Program-made: the position numbers and the translations under genes
Assembly (NCBI GenBank): GCA_902779535.1
Contig: CACZBX010000008.1
Coordinates: 1-64,000 of the forward strand
DNA from: an uncultured Bacteroidales bacterium
GTDB lineage: Bacteria > Bacteroidota > Bacteroidia > Bacteroidales > Bacteroidaceae
DNA: 64,000 nt
Direction: 5' to 3'
In this document: positions 16,685-26,252 of the stretch, in pieces
Position numbering within the stretch: the first letter of the stretch is position 1
Layout: every line of letters begins with the position of its first letter
Notes under the pieces: model-generated
The model's input: the letters and a program-made list of their open reading frames with translations, nothing else
The model's database searches: none
Told to the model about the DNA's origin: nothing

Positions 16685-18157
16685 TTATTTAAATTGATAG
16701 ATTAATCCAAGCCGACTTTCGAATGTCTCGAAATGAACATTGGGATGAAATGAGTAATATGTCTGGCGAGCAAAGTAGGAGAATTCCATGCCAACCTTCC
16801 AGTTTTGATTCAGATTCAGTTCGATGACCGGGTTGACAACGGTGAGAATCACATTTCCTTTATCGCCCTGAGCATTCAGGTAAATAGGGTTGATGGTTGA
16901 AACATCCTTGTTTTCGTAGCCTTTCCATGTATATATGTTATAAAGGTGTACGTTCAAGGCAAAGAGTCCGTAGCGGCCAAAGTCCAATAACGTACGGTTC
17001 TTGATGCTGAATCCACTACCCATGTTATAGTTTCGGTCAACAAACTGGTAGTAATCGGTGAGGGATCCACCCAAGAGGATGGCACTCAAGTAAACACTTT
17101 GCTCCAGATTCATCAGACTATTATACTGTGGAAAACGATAAATGATGCCAGGTCCGACACTGGCTGCCTCGGAAATCTTATATGGAATAATGCCTGATCC
17201 ATCGAAAACTTCTTCCGAATCGTAATAATTGAAGTGTTGGAAGATACCAAACGTGAAATCTATACCGTCACTGGATTGACGACTGCGGCTCCATAACTGT
17301 CCTAAAAGATTGATTTTGTGAATCAGAGGCTGATTGGATGAGAGACCAAACGATACATCCAGATGAAAATAGTCGTAAGGTTTGAGTCCGTTGTCGAACG
17401 GATTGCCATAAAAGAGCTTCATCTCGATATAAGGATTCAACTCACCTTTGAATAAATGATTATCCGAAGCCAAGTAACGAGAACCAACACTCATTAGGAA
17501 GTTCACCGGAATCGACTCGTAGTCATGATATTGATGAAAACGATTTCGTACTTTCCACATATCCCCATCGATCATTCGGTTCAGTCCTTGCATTGGATTT
17601 ATCAATAAACCCAGAAACTCCCTTCCAAATCGGGCAAATCCACGCTTTGAATCATCAAGAACAAGTTGTGACAAACGGTGGGTCACTTCACCTAATGCAG
17701 TTCCTCCAATACTCGTGGCCAATAAATCGTTGATAGCCGGCGGTTCGGTCTCTCCCAGGAACTCCCACATCAGACTACCGCCTACAGCATACGGGAACGA
17801 TTCCCAAAAAGAAAGGCCGTTAGAGCGTGCAGAGTTGAAATAAAGATTACCATGATAGGGGTGTGCGAACAGATTGGTCGAGAACTGGTCATTATCCCAA
17901 ACAAAACCATGCTCGAAATTGTGACGAATAGATTTCGCACTGATACGTGCAAAGTCTTCGTTCATCACGAAACGGTCGAAAGCCCATACGCCTACATTCA
18001 TGCCTGCAGCTTGTACAACTGCACGCCAAGGACGACGGGTCAATCGCAAAGAATCTTGAAATACAAAAGTGGAATCTTGCGAAACATTAGTCTGCCCCTG
18101 AAGATCCTGGCCAAGTAATAGGAAGAAAGCCAACAATCCTAGGAAAACACGTTTCAT
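16685..18157 (-). CDS. DUF3943 outer-membrane-type protein
   Basis: This 490-residue protein has a signal peptide (residues 1-21) and matches DUF3943. The N-terminal half holds the family segments WDNDQFSTNLFAHPYHGNLYFN and WEFLGETEPPAINDL (shortened quotes: NLFAHPYHG; EPPAINDL) and an RxGRE segment. The C-terminal half alternates amphipathic strands and ends in an aromatic YQFK, as in an outer-membrane beta-barrel. It lies 17 bp downstream of the repeat protein gene in the same operon. Function of the family is unknown; a structural outer-membrane role is inferred. Confidence 0.82.
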   Translation of the reverse strand: MKRVFLGLLAFFLLLGQDLQGQTNVSQDSTFVFQDSLRLTRRPWRAVVQAAGMNVGVWAFDRFVMNEDFARISAKSIRHNFEHGFVWDNDQFSTNLFAHPYHGNLYFNSARSNGLSFWESFPYAVGGSLMWEFLGETEPPAINDLLATSIGGTALGEVTHRLSQLVLDDSKRGFARFGREFLGLLINPMQGLNRMIDGDMWKVRNRFHQYHDYESIPVNFLMSVGSRYLASDNHLFKGELNPYIEMKLFYGNPFDNGLKPYDYFHLDVSFGLSSNQPLIHKINLLGQLWSRSRQSSDGIDFTFGIFQHFNYYDSEEVFDGSGIIPYKISEAASVGPGIIYRFPQYNSLMNLEQSVYLSAILLGGSLTDYYQFVDRNYNMGSGFSIKNRTLLDFGRYGLFALNVHLYNIYTWKGYENKDVSTINPIYLNAQGDKGNVILTVVNPVIELNLNQNWKVGMEFSYFARQTYYSFHPNVHFETFESRLGLIYQFK

Positions 18158-18174
18158 CGCAGAGATTAATTTGT

Positions 18175-19554
18175 TTATAATAAGACTACACCAAACTCGA
18201 GCAAAGCCTTGTTCCCGAAACTTTTATTTTTATCATAATGACGAGTCCAGCTATAGCCGCCCGAAAGGAAAAGTCCAAACTTCTTGCTGATCGCGTATTC
18301 GATGTTCAGTCGTGGCTGCAACGAATACATTCGTTCCGGAATCTCGGTGTTCTCATTCTCAAAACTTTCGATATGATAAAAGCCGATATCACCACTGATC
18401 GATAACTTTTGGGTTAAATCATAAATAGTTCCGGCACGGTAGAACAATGTTCCCGAGAATTTCTCATTGAGTCCGAGGAAATGGGTACCGAAACCGAGCA
18501 TCGTGTAAAGGCTGTGGTTACGGAAACGAACGGCAAGGTTGAATTTACTCAAGTTTCCTCCGTAAGTCAGGACTTGTATACGGGTGGATGGATTCACATT
18601 GACGAGTCCAATCTTCAAGGCAGTCGAATCTTTACTATGGTTGATGACACCGATCTGTACGCCCTTCACATCTCCGCCACAAAGATTCAGGATACCTACT
18701 TGGGCACCAGTTAAATTACCGGCATAGTTGGCTACACCCAACTGTACACCTTTCATTCCTTGTTGGGCGATATTGGCAATACTTGAGATTTGAAAAGCAT
18801 TTTGACCCTGAACGGCGATGTTCGTGACACCTGCAATCTGAACACCTTTGAGCATATCGGTAGCAACATTGCTCAAACCTGCGATTTGCATGCCATGAGA
18901 ATTCACTGAAATGTTTCCGACACCGGCAATCTGTACACCTTTTGTCTCGTTTCCGCTGATGTTCAACAGTCCGGCCGTCTGCATACCACTCAGTCCGTCA
19001 CCTGAAACATTCATTAATCCGGCAATAGCCATGCCGTATTGTCTTTCACCGACAAAGTTGGCCAGTCCACCAATCTCAAGGGCTCTTGCCGTACCTCCGG
19101 TCATATTGATCAAACCACCGATACTTACGCCGCTGAGATATCTTCCGCCAACGTTACCAAACGTAGAAATGTGCAGGCCACGTAACTTGTTTCCAGCCAC
19201 ATTCATCAAGCCTGCGATATGCAAACCATTGCTATTATCTCTCGAAGCATTGACAACACCTGCTATTTGTATGCCATTTGCTTCATACACAACAATATTT
19301 CCCAACCCCGACAACTGAAGTCCGGTCATCTTTTGTTGGACAACGCTCGAAAAGACATTGATGCCGATTCCACGTTGAAAAGGAACATTTGTCATCAGAC
19401 CAATGTTCAAATACGAAATGGAAGAATGTTCCCGCGTACCCGTTGCGTTCAACGAGATATTGGGAATTTTAGATAGTTTATTGGTTTGTTGTGCAGATGT
19501 GGGGGAGATAAATCCCACACATCCTAACAACAATAGTGTTAAAAATCTATTCAT
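18175..19554 (-). CDS. LA_2272-type surface repeat protein, predicted beta-solenoid
   Basis: After a signal peptide (1-22) the 459-residue protein has about 16 tandem units of roughly 20 residues with the core G-x-Q-I-A-G-L-x-N (for example GVQIAGVGN, GMQIAGLSN), between about residues 73 and 320; the last four lose one residue (GVQLGVAN, GVQIGVIN). Such repeats probably coil into a solenoid. The C-terminal 135 residues look like beta-strands of a membrane barrel (ending GVVLL). Its start codon overlaps the stop of the upstream acyl-CoA ligase (ATGA), so the two are translationally coupled. Related surface repeat proteins are known in Leptospira and Bacteroidetes; activity unknown. Confidence 0.85.
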   Translation of the reverse strand: MNRFLTLLLLGCVGFISPTSAQQTNKLSKIPNISLNATGTREHSSISYLNIGLMTNVPFQRGIGINVFSSVVQQKMTGLQLSGLGNIVVYEANGIQIAGVVNASRDNSNGLHIAGLMNVAGNKLRGLHISTFGNVGGRYLSGVSIGGLINMTGGTARALEIGGLANFVGERQYGMAIAGLMNVSGDGLSGMQTAGLLNISGNETKGVQIAGVGNISVNSHGMQIAGLSNVATDMLKGVQIAGVTNIAVQGQNAFQISSIANIAQQGMKGVQLGVANYAGNLTGAQVGILNLCGGDVKGVQIGVINHSKDSTALKIGLVNVNPSTRIQVLTYGGNLSKFNLAVRFRNHSLYTMLGFGTHFLGLNEKFSGTLFYRAGTIYDLTQKLSISGDIGFYHIESFENENTEIPERMYSLQPRLNIEYAISKKFGLFLSGGYSWTRHYDKNKSFGNKALLEFGVVLL

Positions 19555-21212
19555 GAAATAACATCTTGATATAAGAATCGTTTAATACTCTTCTTTGGTG
19601 TTTTCTCGAACTCTTCCGGATAAATCTTGATGGTAGAAATTTGAGAATAAGAAGGAAGAACCTTGTTTAACTCAACACGATTATCTTCCATTACTTTTAT
19701 CAGTGCATCTTCGTTCAGACTTTCTGCAGAGACTGCGTCGGCATCTGGATAGACTAAGGCAGCCAATTTGCCATTAGCTTGCTGAATAATCAAACTTTCG
19801 GCCACATAAGGGAAGTTGTTCAAACGCTCTTCAATCTCCTCAGGATAAATATTCTGTCCTGAAGGACCAAGGATCAGGTTCTTACTTCTTCCGCGAATCG
19901 TCAGGTTTCCTTCTTCATCCATCGTACCTAAGTCGCCTGTGTGCAACCAACCATCCTCTTCTAGAACAGCTTTAGTCGCTTCTTCGTTCTTATAATATCC
20001 CAACATCACGTTATCGCCCTTGCAAAGGATCTCACCAACGACGTGCTGAGGGTCGGGACTATCAATCTTTATCTCCATACGAGGAGCGGCCTTACCGCAA
20101 GATCCAAGTTTAAAGCGCTTCCAATCTTCATACGAGATGATTGGAGCACATTCCGTCATACCATATCCAACGGTATATGGGAAGTCTATACTATGCAAAA
20201 ACTCTTCTATTTCACGGTTAAAGGCAGAACCGCCGATAATGATTTCATAGAAATTGCCACCGAAAGCGTTGACAACACTCTCACATACCTTTGCTTTTAT
20301 CTTATCATTGATAATAGGAATGCGCATCATCAATTTGGCTGCAGGGTGTTCCAGTTTAGGAAGCACGTTCTTCTTGATAATTTTTTCGATGATAAGTGGG
20401 ACAGCCACGACCAGGGAAGGTTTGATTTCACTAAAGGCGTTGAAAATAATCTTCGGACTGGGCACACGGGTCAGGAAGTAAATATGACATCCCACGATAA
20501 ACTCGTAGATAAACTCGAAGGCCAAACCATACATGTGAGCCATCGGCAACATTGAAACCAGTTTATCGCCTACTTTCAAGTTTAACACGCTCTTGGCAAA
20601 TTCAGCATTCGACCAAAGAGCACGATAGGGAAGCATTACACCTTTTGAATTGCTCGTAGTACCAGAGGTATAGTTGATTAATGCCAGTTCTTCTGGTTCA
20701 TCCCGACGGTAATCGACATGTTCAGGACGGAAATCTTTCGGATATTTCTTACCAAACAACTCATTTAAATGTTCACGAGCATAGGTAATCTTTTCTGAAC
20801 GGGAAACCAGCAGGCTGTAATCATTCATCAGAATGATGGCCTCGAGGTTGGGCATCGCATTCTCGTTCAGGTTTTCCCAAACTTGATCGCCAACGAATAA
20901 GATTTTCGCTTCGGAATGGTTGACAATCGTGTGCACATTATCAGCCTTGAACTCATGAAGAATAGGTACAACGACCGCACCATAGGTGAGTGTGGCCATA
21001 AAAGTGACGCCCCAATGTGAGCTGTTTCGTCCACACACTGCTATTTTATCACCTGGTTGAATACCACATTCTTGAAAGACAATATGAATTTTCTCGATTT
21101 TCCTAGCAACATCTTTGTACTGTAGCGTAGCTCCTTTATAGTCGGTCAAAGCATTATAATCCCAATGCTTCTTAATACTCTCTTCTATAAGGGCAATAAA
21201 ACTTTGTTCCAT
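19551..21212 (-). CDS. AMP-dependent long-chain acyl-CoA synthetase/ligase
   Basis: This 553-residue adenylate-forming enzyme activates a carboxylic acid, probably a fatty acid, to the acyl-AMP and then the CoA thioester. The P-loop motif is YTSGTTSNSKGVML, motif II is GYGMTECAPI, and the C-terminal hinge carries WLHTGDLG and the GRSKNLIL motif with the catalytic-lysine tail KTPKKSIKR. It leads the operon with the repeat protein and DUF3943. The start region contains a perfect palindrome (21221-21243), which suggests regulation. Its substrate cannot be read from sequence; FadD-like and acyl-ACP-synthetase-like activities are alternatives. Confidence 0.92.
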   Translation of the reverse strand: MEQSFIALIEESIKKHWDYNALTDYKGATLQYKDVARKIEKIHIVFQECGIQPGDKIAVCGRNSSHWGVTFMATLTYGAVVVPILHEFKADNVHTIVNHSEAKILFVGDQVWENLNENAMPNLEAIILMNDYSLLVSRSEKITYAREHLNELFGKKYPKDFRPEHVDYRRDEPEELALINYTSGTTSNSKGVMLPYRALWSNAEFAKSVLNLKVGDKLVSMLPMAHMYGLAFEFIYEFIVGCHIYFLTRVPSPKIIFNAFSEIKPSLVVAVPLIIEKIIKKNVLPKLEHPAAKLMMRIPIINDKIKAKVCESVVNAFGGNFYEIIIGGSAFNREIEEFLHSIDFPYTVGYGMTECAPIISYEDWKRFKLGSCGKAAPRMEIKIDSPDPQHVVGEILCKGDNVMLGYYKNEEATKAVLEEDGWLHTGDLGTMDEEGNLTIRGRSKNLILGPSGQNIYPEEIEERLNNFPYVAESLIIQQANGKLAALVYPDADAVSAESLNEDALIKVMEDNRVELNKVLPSYSQISTIKIYPEEFEKTPKKSIKRFLYQDVIS

Positions 21213-21220
21213 AAATTAAT

Positions 21221-21243
21221 GCACAATATTTGATATATTGTGC
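21221..21243. promoter_or_regulatory. palindrome over the acyl-CoA ligase start site, candidate operator
   Basis: GCACAATAT and ATATTGTGC are a perfect 9-bp inverted repeat with a 5-nt spacer. On the minus strand it begins at the last base of the -7 box and ends 8 bp before the start codon at 21212, so it covers the expected transcript start and leader. Confidence 0.7.
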
Positions 21244-21250
21244 AAAGATA
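21243..21250 (-). promoter_or_regulatory. -7 box of the acyl-CoA ligase operon
   Basis: On the minus strand TATCTTTG matches TAnnTTTG; the transcript would start near 21236, inside the palindrome. Confidence 0.65.
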
Positions 21251-21337
21251 ATATAATCCTAATGATACAACAATGAAATCTGAACAAATAATCAAATAAG
21301 AAGGAAAAAAGAACACAAAAGAAGATAAAACTATTGA

Positions 21338-22018
21338 TTATGGATGTTCAGGATAGATTCTTTCGCCAAATATTTTCGTTCCTATTCTTATCAATGTACT
21401 TCCTTCTTCGATGGCTATCGGATAATCATCAGTCATTCCCATAGAGATTTCGCGGAAAGAAGGGTTGTCTGAGAAAACGTTTTCTTTGATTTCATCGAAG
21501 AAATCCTTCAGCGAATGAAATTCAGAACGAACTTGGTCGACATTGTCGGTAAATGTGCCCATACCCATGACGCCACATAGTTGAACATTTTTCAAGTTTT
21601 TCCATTCACCTTGCCGTAACATTTCCCTACATTCATCGAAGGAGAAGCCGAACTTGGTTTCTTCTTTGGCAATATGGATTTGAAGCAGGCAAGGGATAAC
21701 CCGTTGGGCTTTCTCTGCCTGCTTATTGATTTCTTTCAAAAGCTTCAAGGAGTCAACCGAATGAATCAGGCTGACAAATGGAGCAATGTACTTTACTTTA
21801 TTCGTTTGTAAATGACCAATAAAGTGCCATTCAATATCCTTAGGCAGGAGTGCGTATTTTTGTGTCATCTCCTGCACATGATTCTCACCAAAAAGACGTT
21901 GCCCCGCATCATACGCCTCTTGTATCATCTCTACAGGATGATATTTCGAAACAGCAACCAAGCGGACTTGTTCGGGAAGTTCGGCCTTAATCGAGGATAG
22001 CATCAAAGATATGTTCAT
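21338..22018 (-). CDS. YggS/PROSC family pyridoxal phosphate homeostasis protein
   Basis: This PLP-binding fold III protein has 226 residues. The PLP lysine is Lys25 in LVAVSKYHP; other conserved segments are FGENHVQEM, WHFIGHLQTNK, CGVMGMGT and SMGMTDDYPIAI. The family keeps free PLP in balance and affects amino-acid pools; it has no known catalytic reaction. It lies 15 bp downstream of the DUF4494 gene on the same strand and is likely co-transcribed. Confidence 0.93.
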   Translation of the reverse strand: MNISLMLSSIKAELPEQVRLVAVSKYHPVEMIQEAYDAGQRLFGENHVQEMTQKYALLPKDIEWHFIGHLQTNKVKYIAPFVSLIHSVDSLKLLKEINKQAEKAQRVIPCLLQIHIAKEETKFGFSFDECREMLRQGEWKNLKNVQLCGVMGMGTFTDNVDQVRSEFHSLKDFFDEIKENVFSDNPSFREISMGMTDDYPIAIEEGSTLIRIGTKIFGERIYPEHP

Positions 22019-22033
22019 AACAACGATGTTTTC

Positions 22034-22513
22034 TTATGCTTTTCCTGCTTCTGGAAATTCAGGTTTTTCATTTTTCTCGGCTCTGAAAGGATAAACATCC
22101 ATGATTGGAGTCTCTGCAACGGAAGCAATGACATAATCCACCATTGTTCCCTTCATTCCTTCATCTAGTTTCTTAACGGCATCTCTCAAGTCGGCAGCCT
22201 TCACCAGGACATAACTGGCTGTCTTCTTTTCTGAACCACTCTTTTCATCCAACGTGATGAATAATAATTTCACCTTAAACCATCGATCGGCTGCTTCTTC
22301 ATCCGACGAAAATAGTTCAGTATAGTTTGCACGTTTAATATCTGATACCGTGAATTCACCACTGATATAGGGAGAAACTTCTTCAATAATTCGGGCTTCT
22401 GCTTCAGTAAAGCTTAAAGCATCAACCAGATAAGGTTCAGTAACTTTCTTATTCATGCCATTTTCCATGACTTTCTCATAGCGCACTTTGCACTCAAACC
22501 AATTACTATTCAT
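22034..22513 (-). CDS. DUF4494 domain protein
   Basis: This 159-residue soluble protein fits DUF4494, a small Bacteroidetes family of unknown function. Diagnostic parts are WFECKVRYEK at the start, TEPYLVDALSFTEAEARI, YTELFSSDEEAADRWFKVK and DYVIASVAETPIMDVYPF near the end. No catalytic residues stand out. It precedes yggS with 15 bp between and has a -7 box 28 bp upstream, so it leads a two-gene unit. Confidence 0.85.
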   Translation of the reverse strand: MNSNWFECKVRYEKVMENGMNKKVTEPYLVDALSFTEAEARIIEEVSPYISGEFTVSDIKRANYTELFSSDEEAADRWFKVKLLFITLDEKSGSEKKTASYVLVKAADLRDAVKKLDEGMKGTMVDYVIASVAETPIMDVYPFRAEKNEKPEFPEAGKA

Positions 22514-22541
22514 TTTCTTTTTGCTTGTTTATTATACCGTG

Positions 22542-22549
22542 CAAATTTA
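22542..22549 (-). promoter_or_regulatory. -7 box of DUF4494-yggS
   Basis: On the minus strand TAAATTTG matches TAnnTTTG; leader about 22 nt. Confidence 0.6.
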
Positions 22550-22637
22550 ATCGTTTTTTTAGAAAGAAAAGGAAAGTCATCTTTTTATTTTCCGCAATAG
22601 AAACTGATAAACGTTTCATCATTTCGTGCTTTCTTCG

Positions 22638-22645
22638 TATTTTTG
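22638..22645 (+). promoter_or_regulatory. -7 box of the LolC/E-like gene
   Basis: TATTTTTG matches TAnnTTTG and sets the start codon at 22678 rather than the earlier in-frame codon at 22525. Confidence 0.65.
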
Positions 22646-22677
22646 CAACGATATATTACAATCTGATCAGAGAGACC

Positions 22678-23925
22678 ATGAATTGGAAACTTTTTATAGC
22701 GAGGCGCATTTATAAGAAGAACGAAGGTGGAAGAGAAGTATCCAAACCTGCAGTTCGTATTGCCATGCTTGGAATAGCCATTGGGCTGGCTATCATGATA
22801 GTCTCTATTGCCGTGGTCATCGGATTTAAGCATCAGGTTCGTGATAAGGTTGTAGGTATCGGATCGGACATCGTTATCTCCAATTTTGAAGCACAAAACA
22901 CGTATGAGACTTCCCCGATAGTGGCAAACGACAGTTTATTTGCTCAATTGCAGACTTTGGAAGGTGTTCGTCATCTACAGCGTTACTCAACAAAACCGGG
23001 TATGATCATGACCGATACGGATTTTGAAGGCATGGTCCTGAAAGGTATCAGCACCGAGTACGACTTATCTTTCATCAAACGTCATCTGATAGAAGGAGAA
23101 ATTCCCCTGTTTACTGATACGGTGGCCTCGCAACAAGTCCTGATATCCCAGACCAATGCCCTAAAACTCAAGTTAAAAGTAGGAGACAAGATTTATACTT
23201 ATTTTGTCGACGATGATCATATTCGTGCCCGTAGGCTAACCATTGCCGGAATCTATCAAACTAATTTTACGGCGTACGATGAATTGTTTCTCATATCCGA
23301 TCTCTATACGGTAAACCGTCTGAATAATTGGAAAACTGATCAAGTGTCGGGTGTGGAAATTCAAGTGAAAGATTACGATAAGTTGGAAGATGTGCGTGAA
23401 CTGGTACACGAAAAGGTCGAAGTGCAAACCGATAAATATGGTGGAATTTACTTTACCCAATCTATCGAAGACCTTCATCCTGAGATATTTGCTTGGCTTG
23501 GGCTCTTGGATATGAATGTTTGGGTAATCTTAATCTTGATGATTGGAGTTGCAGGCTTTACAATGATTTCAGGTTTGCTGATCATTATCCTCGAACGGAC
23601 CAATATGATTGGAGTCCTAAAAGCTTTGGGAGCCAATAACTGGTCGATACGAAACATTTTCCTGAACTTTTCGATGTTCCTCATTGGAAGAGGTATGCTT
23701 ATAGGAAACGTAATTGGGCTGTTACTTTGCTTTCTGCAATATCAATTCCACATTATTAAATTAGATCCGAGTACGTATTATGTCAGTTATGTTCCGATTG
23801 AAATGAATTGGGGAATATTTATCCTGTTAAATGTCTGTACGTTCATCGTTTCTGTCCTTATGCTGATAGGGCCGTCTTATCTCATCGCACATATTCATCC
23901 GGCAAAATCAATCCGATTCGAATAA
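22678..23925 (+). CDS. ABC transporter permease of the LolC/LolE type
   Basis: This 415-residue permease has an N-terminal helix (about 28-52) preceded by the family start WKLFIARRIYKKNEGG, a large periplasmic domain (about 55-275) and three C-terminal helices. LolCDE extracts lipoproteins from the inner membrane; GVLKALGANNWSIRNIF in the loop between helices 2 and 3 is the coupling region typical of LolC/E. No ATPase gene is adjacent. The start at 22678 follows the promoter box and gives the usual N-terminus. It ends one base from the converging cobC. Confidence 0.9.
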   Translation: MNWKLFIARRIYKKNEGGREVSKPAVRIAMLGIAIGLAIMIVSIAVVIGFKHQVRDKVVGIGSDIVISNFEAQNTYETSPIVANDSLFAQLQTLEGVRHLQRYSTKPGMIMTDTDFEGMVLKGISTEYDLSFIKRHLIEGEIPLFTDTVASQQVLISQTNALKLKLKVGDKIYTYFVDDDHIRARRLTIAGIYQTNFTAYDELFLISDLYTVNRLNNWKTDQVSGVEIQVKDYDKLEDVRELVHEKVEVQTDKYGGIYFTQSIEDLHPEIFAWLGLLDMNVWVILILMIGVAGFTMISGLLIIILERTNMIGVLKALGANNWSIRNIFLNFSMFLIGRGMLIGNVIGLLLCFLQYQFHIIKLDPSTYYVSYVPIEMNWGIFILLNVCTFIVSVLMLIGPSYLIAHIHPAKSIRFE

Positions 23926-23926
23926 T

Positions 23927-24454
23927 TCAAATCTCTATTTTGATCACGCTACCGTAAGGTCTTAAATGTTCGAAGGCATGTTCGAGTGCAAAGTGTTTTG
24001 CAAAGATTTCTGCATCGATCAGCACCCCGCCATGGGCGAATATAACAACATTCTTATAGCTTTTTTCTTTCAGTTCTGACAGAAAAGCAGCGACGCGGTT
24101 GTATTGATCAGTAAACGATTCACCATTGGTTGTTCGAACATGGATATAATCGTCGTACCATTCCTGCAATCGTGGATCTTTTATTTCATCAAAGCGCTGC
24201 ATCTCCCAATCGCCAAAGTTGACTTCTTTTAAACGGTCGTCCTTTTCTGCATCCTCAAATCCGCAAAACGAAGCCAACCGAACACATCGACTCAGAGGAC
24301 TCGTATATGCTTTATCGAACGAAATGGATTTGAGTTGCTCATAAACCAAGAGTGCTTCCTGCTCAAATGTATCTTTCAAAGGGACATCTGTTTGACCATA
24401 ACAGGTTCCTTTGGGCACGTTTACAGAAGTATGACGAACAAGATATACGTTCAT
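23927..24454 (-). CDS. cobC: alpha-ribazole phosphatase (histidine phosphatase family)
   Basis: CobC removes phosphate in the last steps of cobalamin nucleotide-loop assembly (from alpha-ribazole-5'-phosphate or cobalamin-5'-phosphate). The 175-residue protein has the phosphoglycerate-mutase-like RHT (Arg7, His8 in LVRHTSVNV), TSPLSRCVRLA and the second His in IFAHGGVL. Histidine phosphatases are broad; the assignment to CobC rests on the 4-bp overlap with cobS and the cob operon. Confidence 0.9.
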   Translation of the reverse strand: MNVYLVRHTSVNVPKGTCYGQTDVPLKDTFEQEALLVYEQLKSISFDKAYTSPLSRCVRLASFCGFEDAEKDDRLKEVNFGDWEMQRFDEIKDPRLQEWYDDYIHVRTTNGESFTDQYNRVAAFLSELKEKSYKNVVIFAHGGVLIDAEIFAKHFALEHAFEHLRPYGSVIKIEI

Positions 24455-25200
24455 AAATGGATTGATAATGCAAAGATGGTGATATAAAAGGATAATTCAG
24501 CACAAAGAAATAATGTTCCGCAGCAATCGCCTGTATAACCCTGTATTTTTCGTTTCATCAACAAAATAAGCAGGGATACAATTATTGCAGGGACAATCAA
24601 AGCAATCCAATATTTAGCCGGTAGAAAAAGGAGGGCGGGTAGTATAGCTACGAACAAACCAAAAACAAACTGTCGAACATCCATCTTGTCGTATATAACT
24701 TTGTTTTTAGCTTCTTCCTCTTTTCGTGCGTATGGAAGGACGTTCACAACCTGTGAAGCGCAGAACTTAGACCAAATATCTCCGCAGAAAAGTACTGCGC
24801 ACACAAAGGGAATAGATAAGGCACAGATTGTCTGGAAGAATAACAGAAAATAAAAGATCAAGCCCAGTACGCCATAGGTACCGATGTGGGAGTCTTTCAT
24901 AATAAATAATATACGCTCTCGGTCTGTTCCTCCACCAAAACCATCACAGAAATCAGCCAATCCATCCTCATGCAAAGCCCCTGTTATCAATAAGCGTGAG
25001 AGCATTGCCAATAAAACGGCAATGGAAACCGGAAAGATGAAAGACGCAGCATACAAAACAAGTGCCATCATACCACCCGTCAAGTATCCGACCAGTGGCC
25101 AATAATCAACCACTCGCTTGAAATACGCTGCAGGAACATCGCCTAATCTCCAAAAAGGAAGGCGAGTAAAGAAAATGAAAGCAGCCAATAATTGTTTCAT
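24451..25200 (-). CDS. cobS: adenosylcobinamide-GDP ribazoletransferase
   Basis: CobS joins adenosylcobinamide-GDP to alpha-ribazole (or its phosphate) in the membrane to give adenosylcobalamin (phosphate). The 249-residue protein has 6-7 membrane helices and the conserved acidic segment HEDGLADFCDGFGGG with DR, and GTYGVLGL, as in the family. It starts one base after cobT ends and overlaps cobC by 4 bp. Confidence 0.95.
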   Translation of the reverse strand: MKQLLAAFIFFTRLPFWRLGDVPAAYFKRVVDYWPLVGYLTGGMMALVLYAASFIFPVSIAVLLAMLSRLLITGALHEDGLADFCDGFGGGTDRERILFIMKDSHIGTYGVLGLIFYFLLFFQTICALSIPFVCAVLFCGDIWSKFCASQVVNVLPYARKEEEAKNKVIYDKMDVRQFVFGLFVAILPALLFLPAKYWIALIVPAIIVSLLILLMKRKIQGYTGDCCGTLFLCAELSFYITIFALSIHL

Positions 25201-25201
25201 A

Positions 25202-26239
25202 TCAAAAATACTTCGTTATCGATGCATGTGCAAACGTATCCATCTCGTTAATCATCCGAACCGCAGATTCAATAATCGGATAACAACAAATGGCCCCCGT
25301 TCCTTCACCCAGACGTAAGCCCAAGTGTAGCACAGGCTTTGCATTCATTGCCTGCAAAACCAGTTTATGTCCCGATTCATCGCCTTGGTGAGCAAAGATC
25401 GCATAGTCTAACACATGCGGATAAAGTTTACTTGCAGCCAACATGCAGTTGGTCATGATAAAACCATCAACCAACACAATCATTCCTCTCTCTGCTGCGC
25501 GTAACATTCCTCCGACAGCCATATTCATTTCAAAGCCACCAAAATAGGAAAGGATATCTTCTACTGATCTGTCACCCTGATAATTGTCGATTGATCTACG
25601 TAATATCTCATATTTATGTCTGATGGCCTCATCATCCAGTCCGCTGCCTGCACCCACACAGTCTTTCAGCGGGATGTTTGCCAACAAATGCATCCAAATA
25701 GACGAAGGAGAGGTATTGCCGATACCCATTTCTCCGAAACTTACAATGTTACATCCTGATTCATAGACCTTATCAACGATGGAAGCACCGCGTTCTATAC
25801 ATAAATCACGCTCTTCTTCAGTCATCGCAGGACCATGCAAGAAGTTCTTCGTACCTCGTCCGACACTCAAGTTCACAATGCCTTTCTCATAAGGCAGGTC
25901 GTAATCTACACCGGCATCAACGATTACTAACTCAAAACGATGCTGCCTGCAAAGAAAGTTCACACCTCCACCACCATGTGTGAAGTTACTTAACTGCTGC
26001 CACGTAACTTCCTTTGGCGATTTGCTCACACCTTCTTCGACGATACCATGATCGCCGGCTAATAAAATGTTATGAGGTTTATGAAGTGTAGGAGAGAGGG
26101 TTTGTTGAATCAAACCGATTTGAAGTGCTAAGTCTTCTAACACACCCAAGGCACCTTTCGGCTTGGTTAGATTATTGATTTTATCTATTAAAGCTGGCTT
26201 GATTGCTTGATCAGGTTGTGCTATATGAAACGTTTTCAT
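25202..26239 (-). CDS. cobT: nicotinate-nucleotide-dimethylbenzimidazole phosphoribosyltransferase
   Basis: CobT transfers ribose phosphate from nicotinate mononucleotide to the lower-ligand base, giving alpha-ribazole phosphate. The 345-residue protein shows [11 protein letters not shown], the glycine-rich [31 protein letters not shown], and the catalytic Glu in LRLGEGTGA. It lies between cobU (13 bp gap) and cobS in the operon. Confidence 0.96.
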   Translation of the reverse strand: MKTFHIAQPDQAIKPALIDKINNLTKPKGALGVLEDLALQIGLIQQTLSPTLHKPHNILLAGDHGIVEEGVSKSPKEVTWQQLSNFTHGGGGVNFLCRQHRFELVIVDAGVDYDLPYEKGIVNLSVGRGTKNFLHGPAMTEEERDLCIERGASIVDKVYESGCNIVSFGEMGIGNTSPSSIWMHLLANIPLKDCVGAGSGLDDEAIRHKYEILRRSIDNYQGDRSVEDILSYFGGFEMNMAVGGMLRAAERGMIVLVDGFIMTNCMLAASKLYPHVLDYAIFAHQGDESGHKLVLQAMNAKPVLHLGLRLGEGTGAICCYPIIESAVRMINEMDTFAHASITKYF

Positions 26240-26252
26240 CTAAAAATATCTT

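Noticed and set aside
18911..19318. 135-codon open frame antisense to the solenoid protein gene
   Set aside because: It mirrors the periodic repeats of the minus-strand gene and has no start context or homology of its own.
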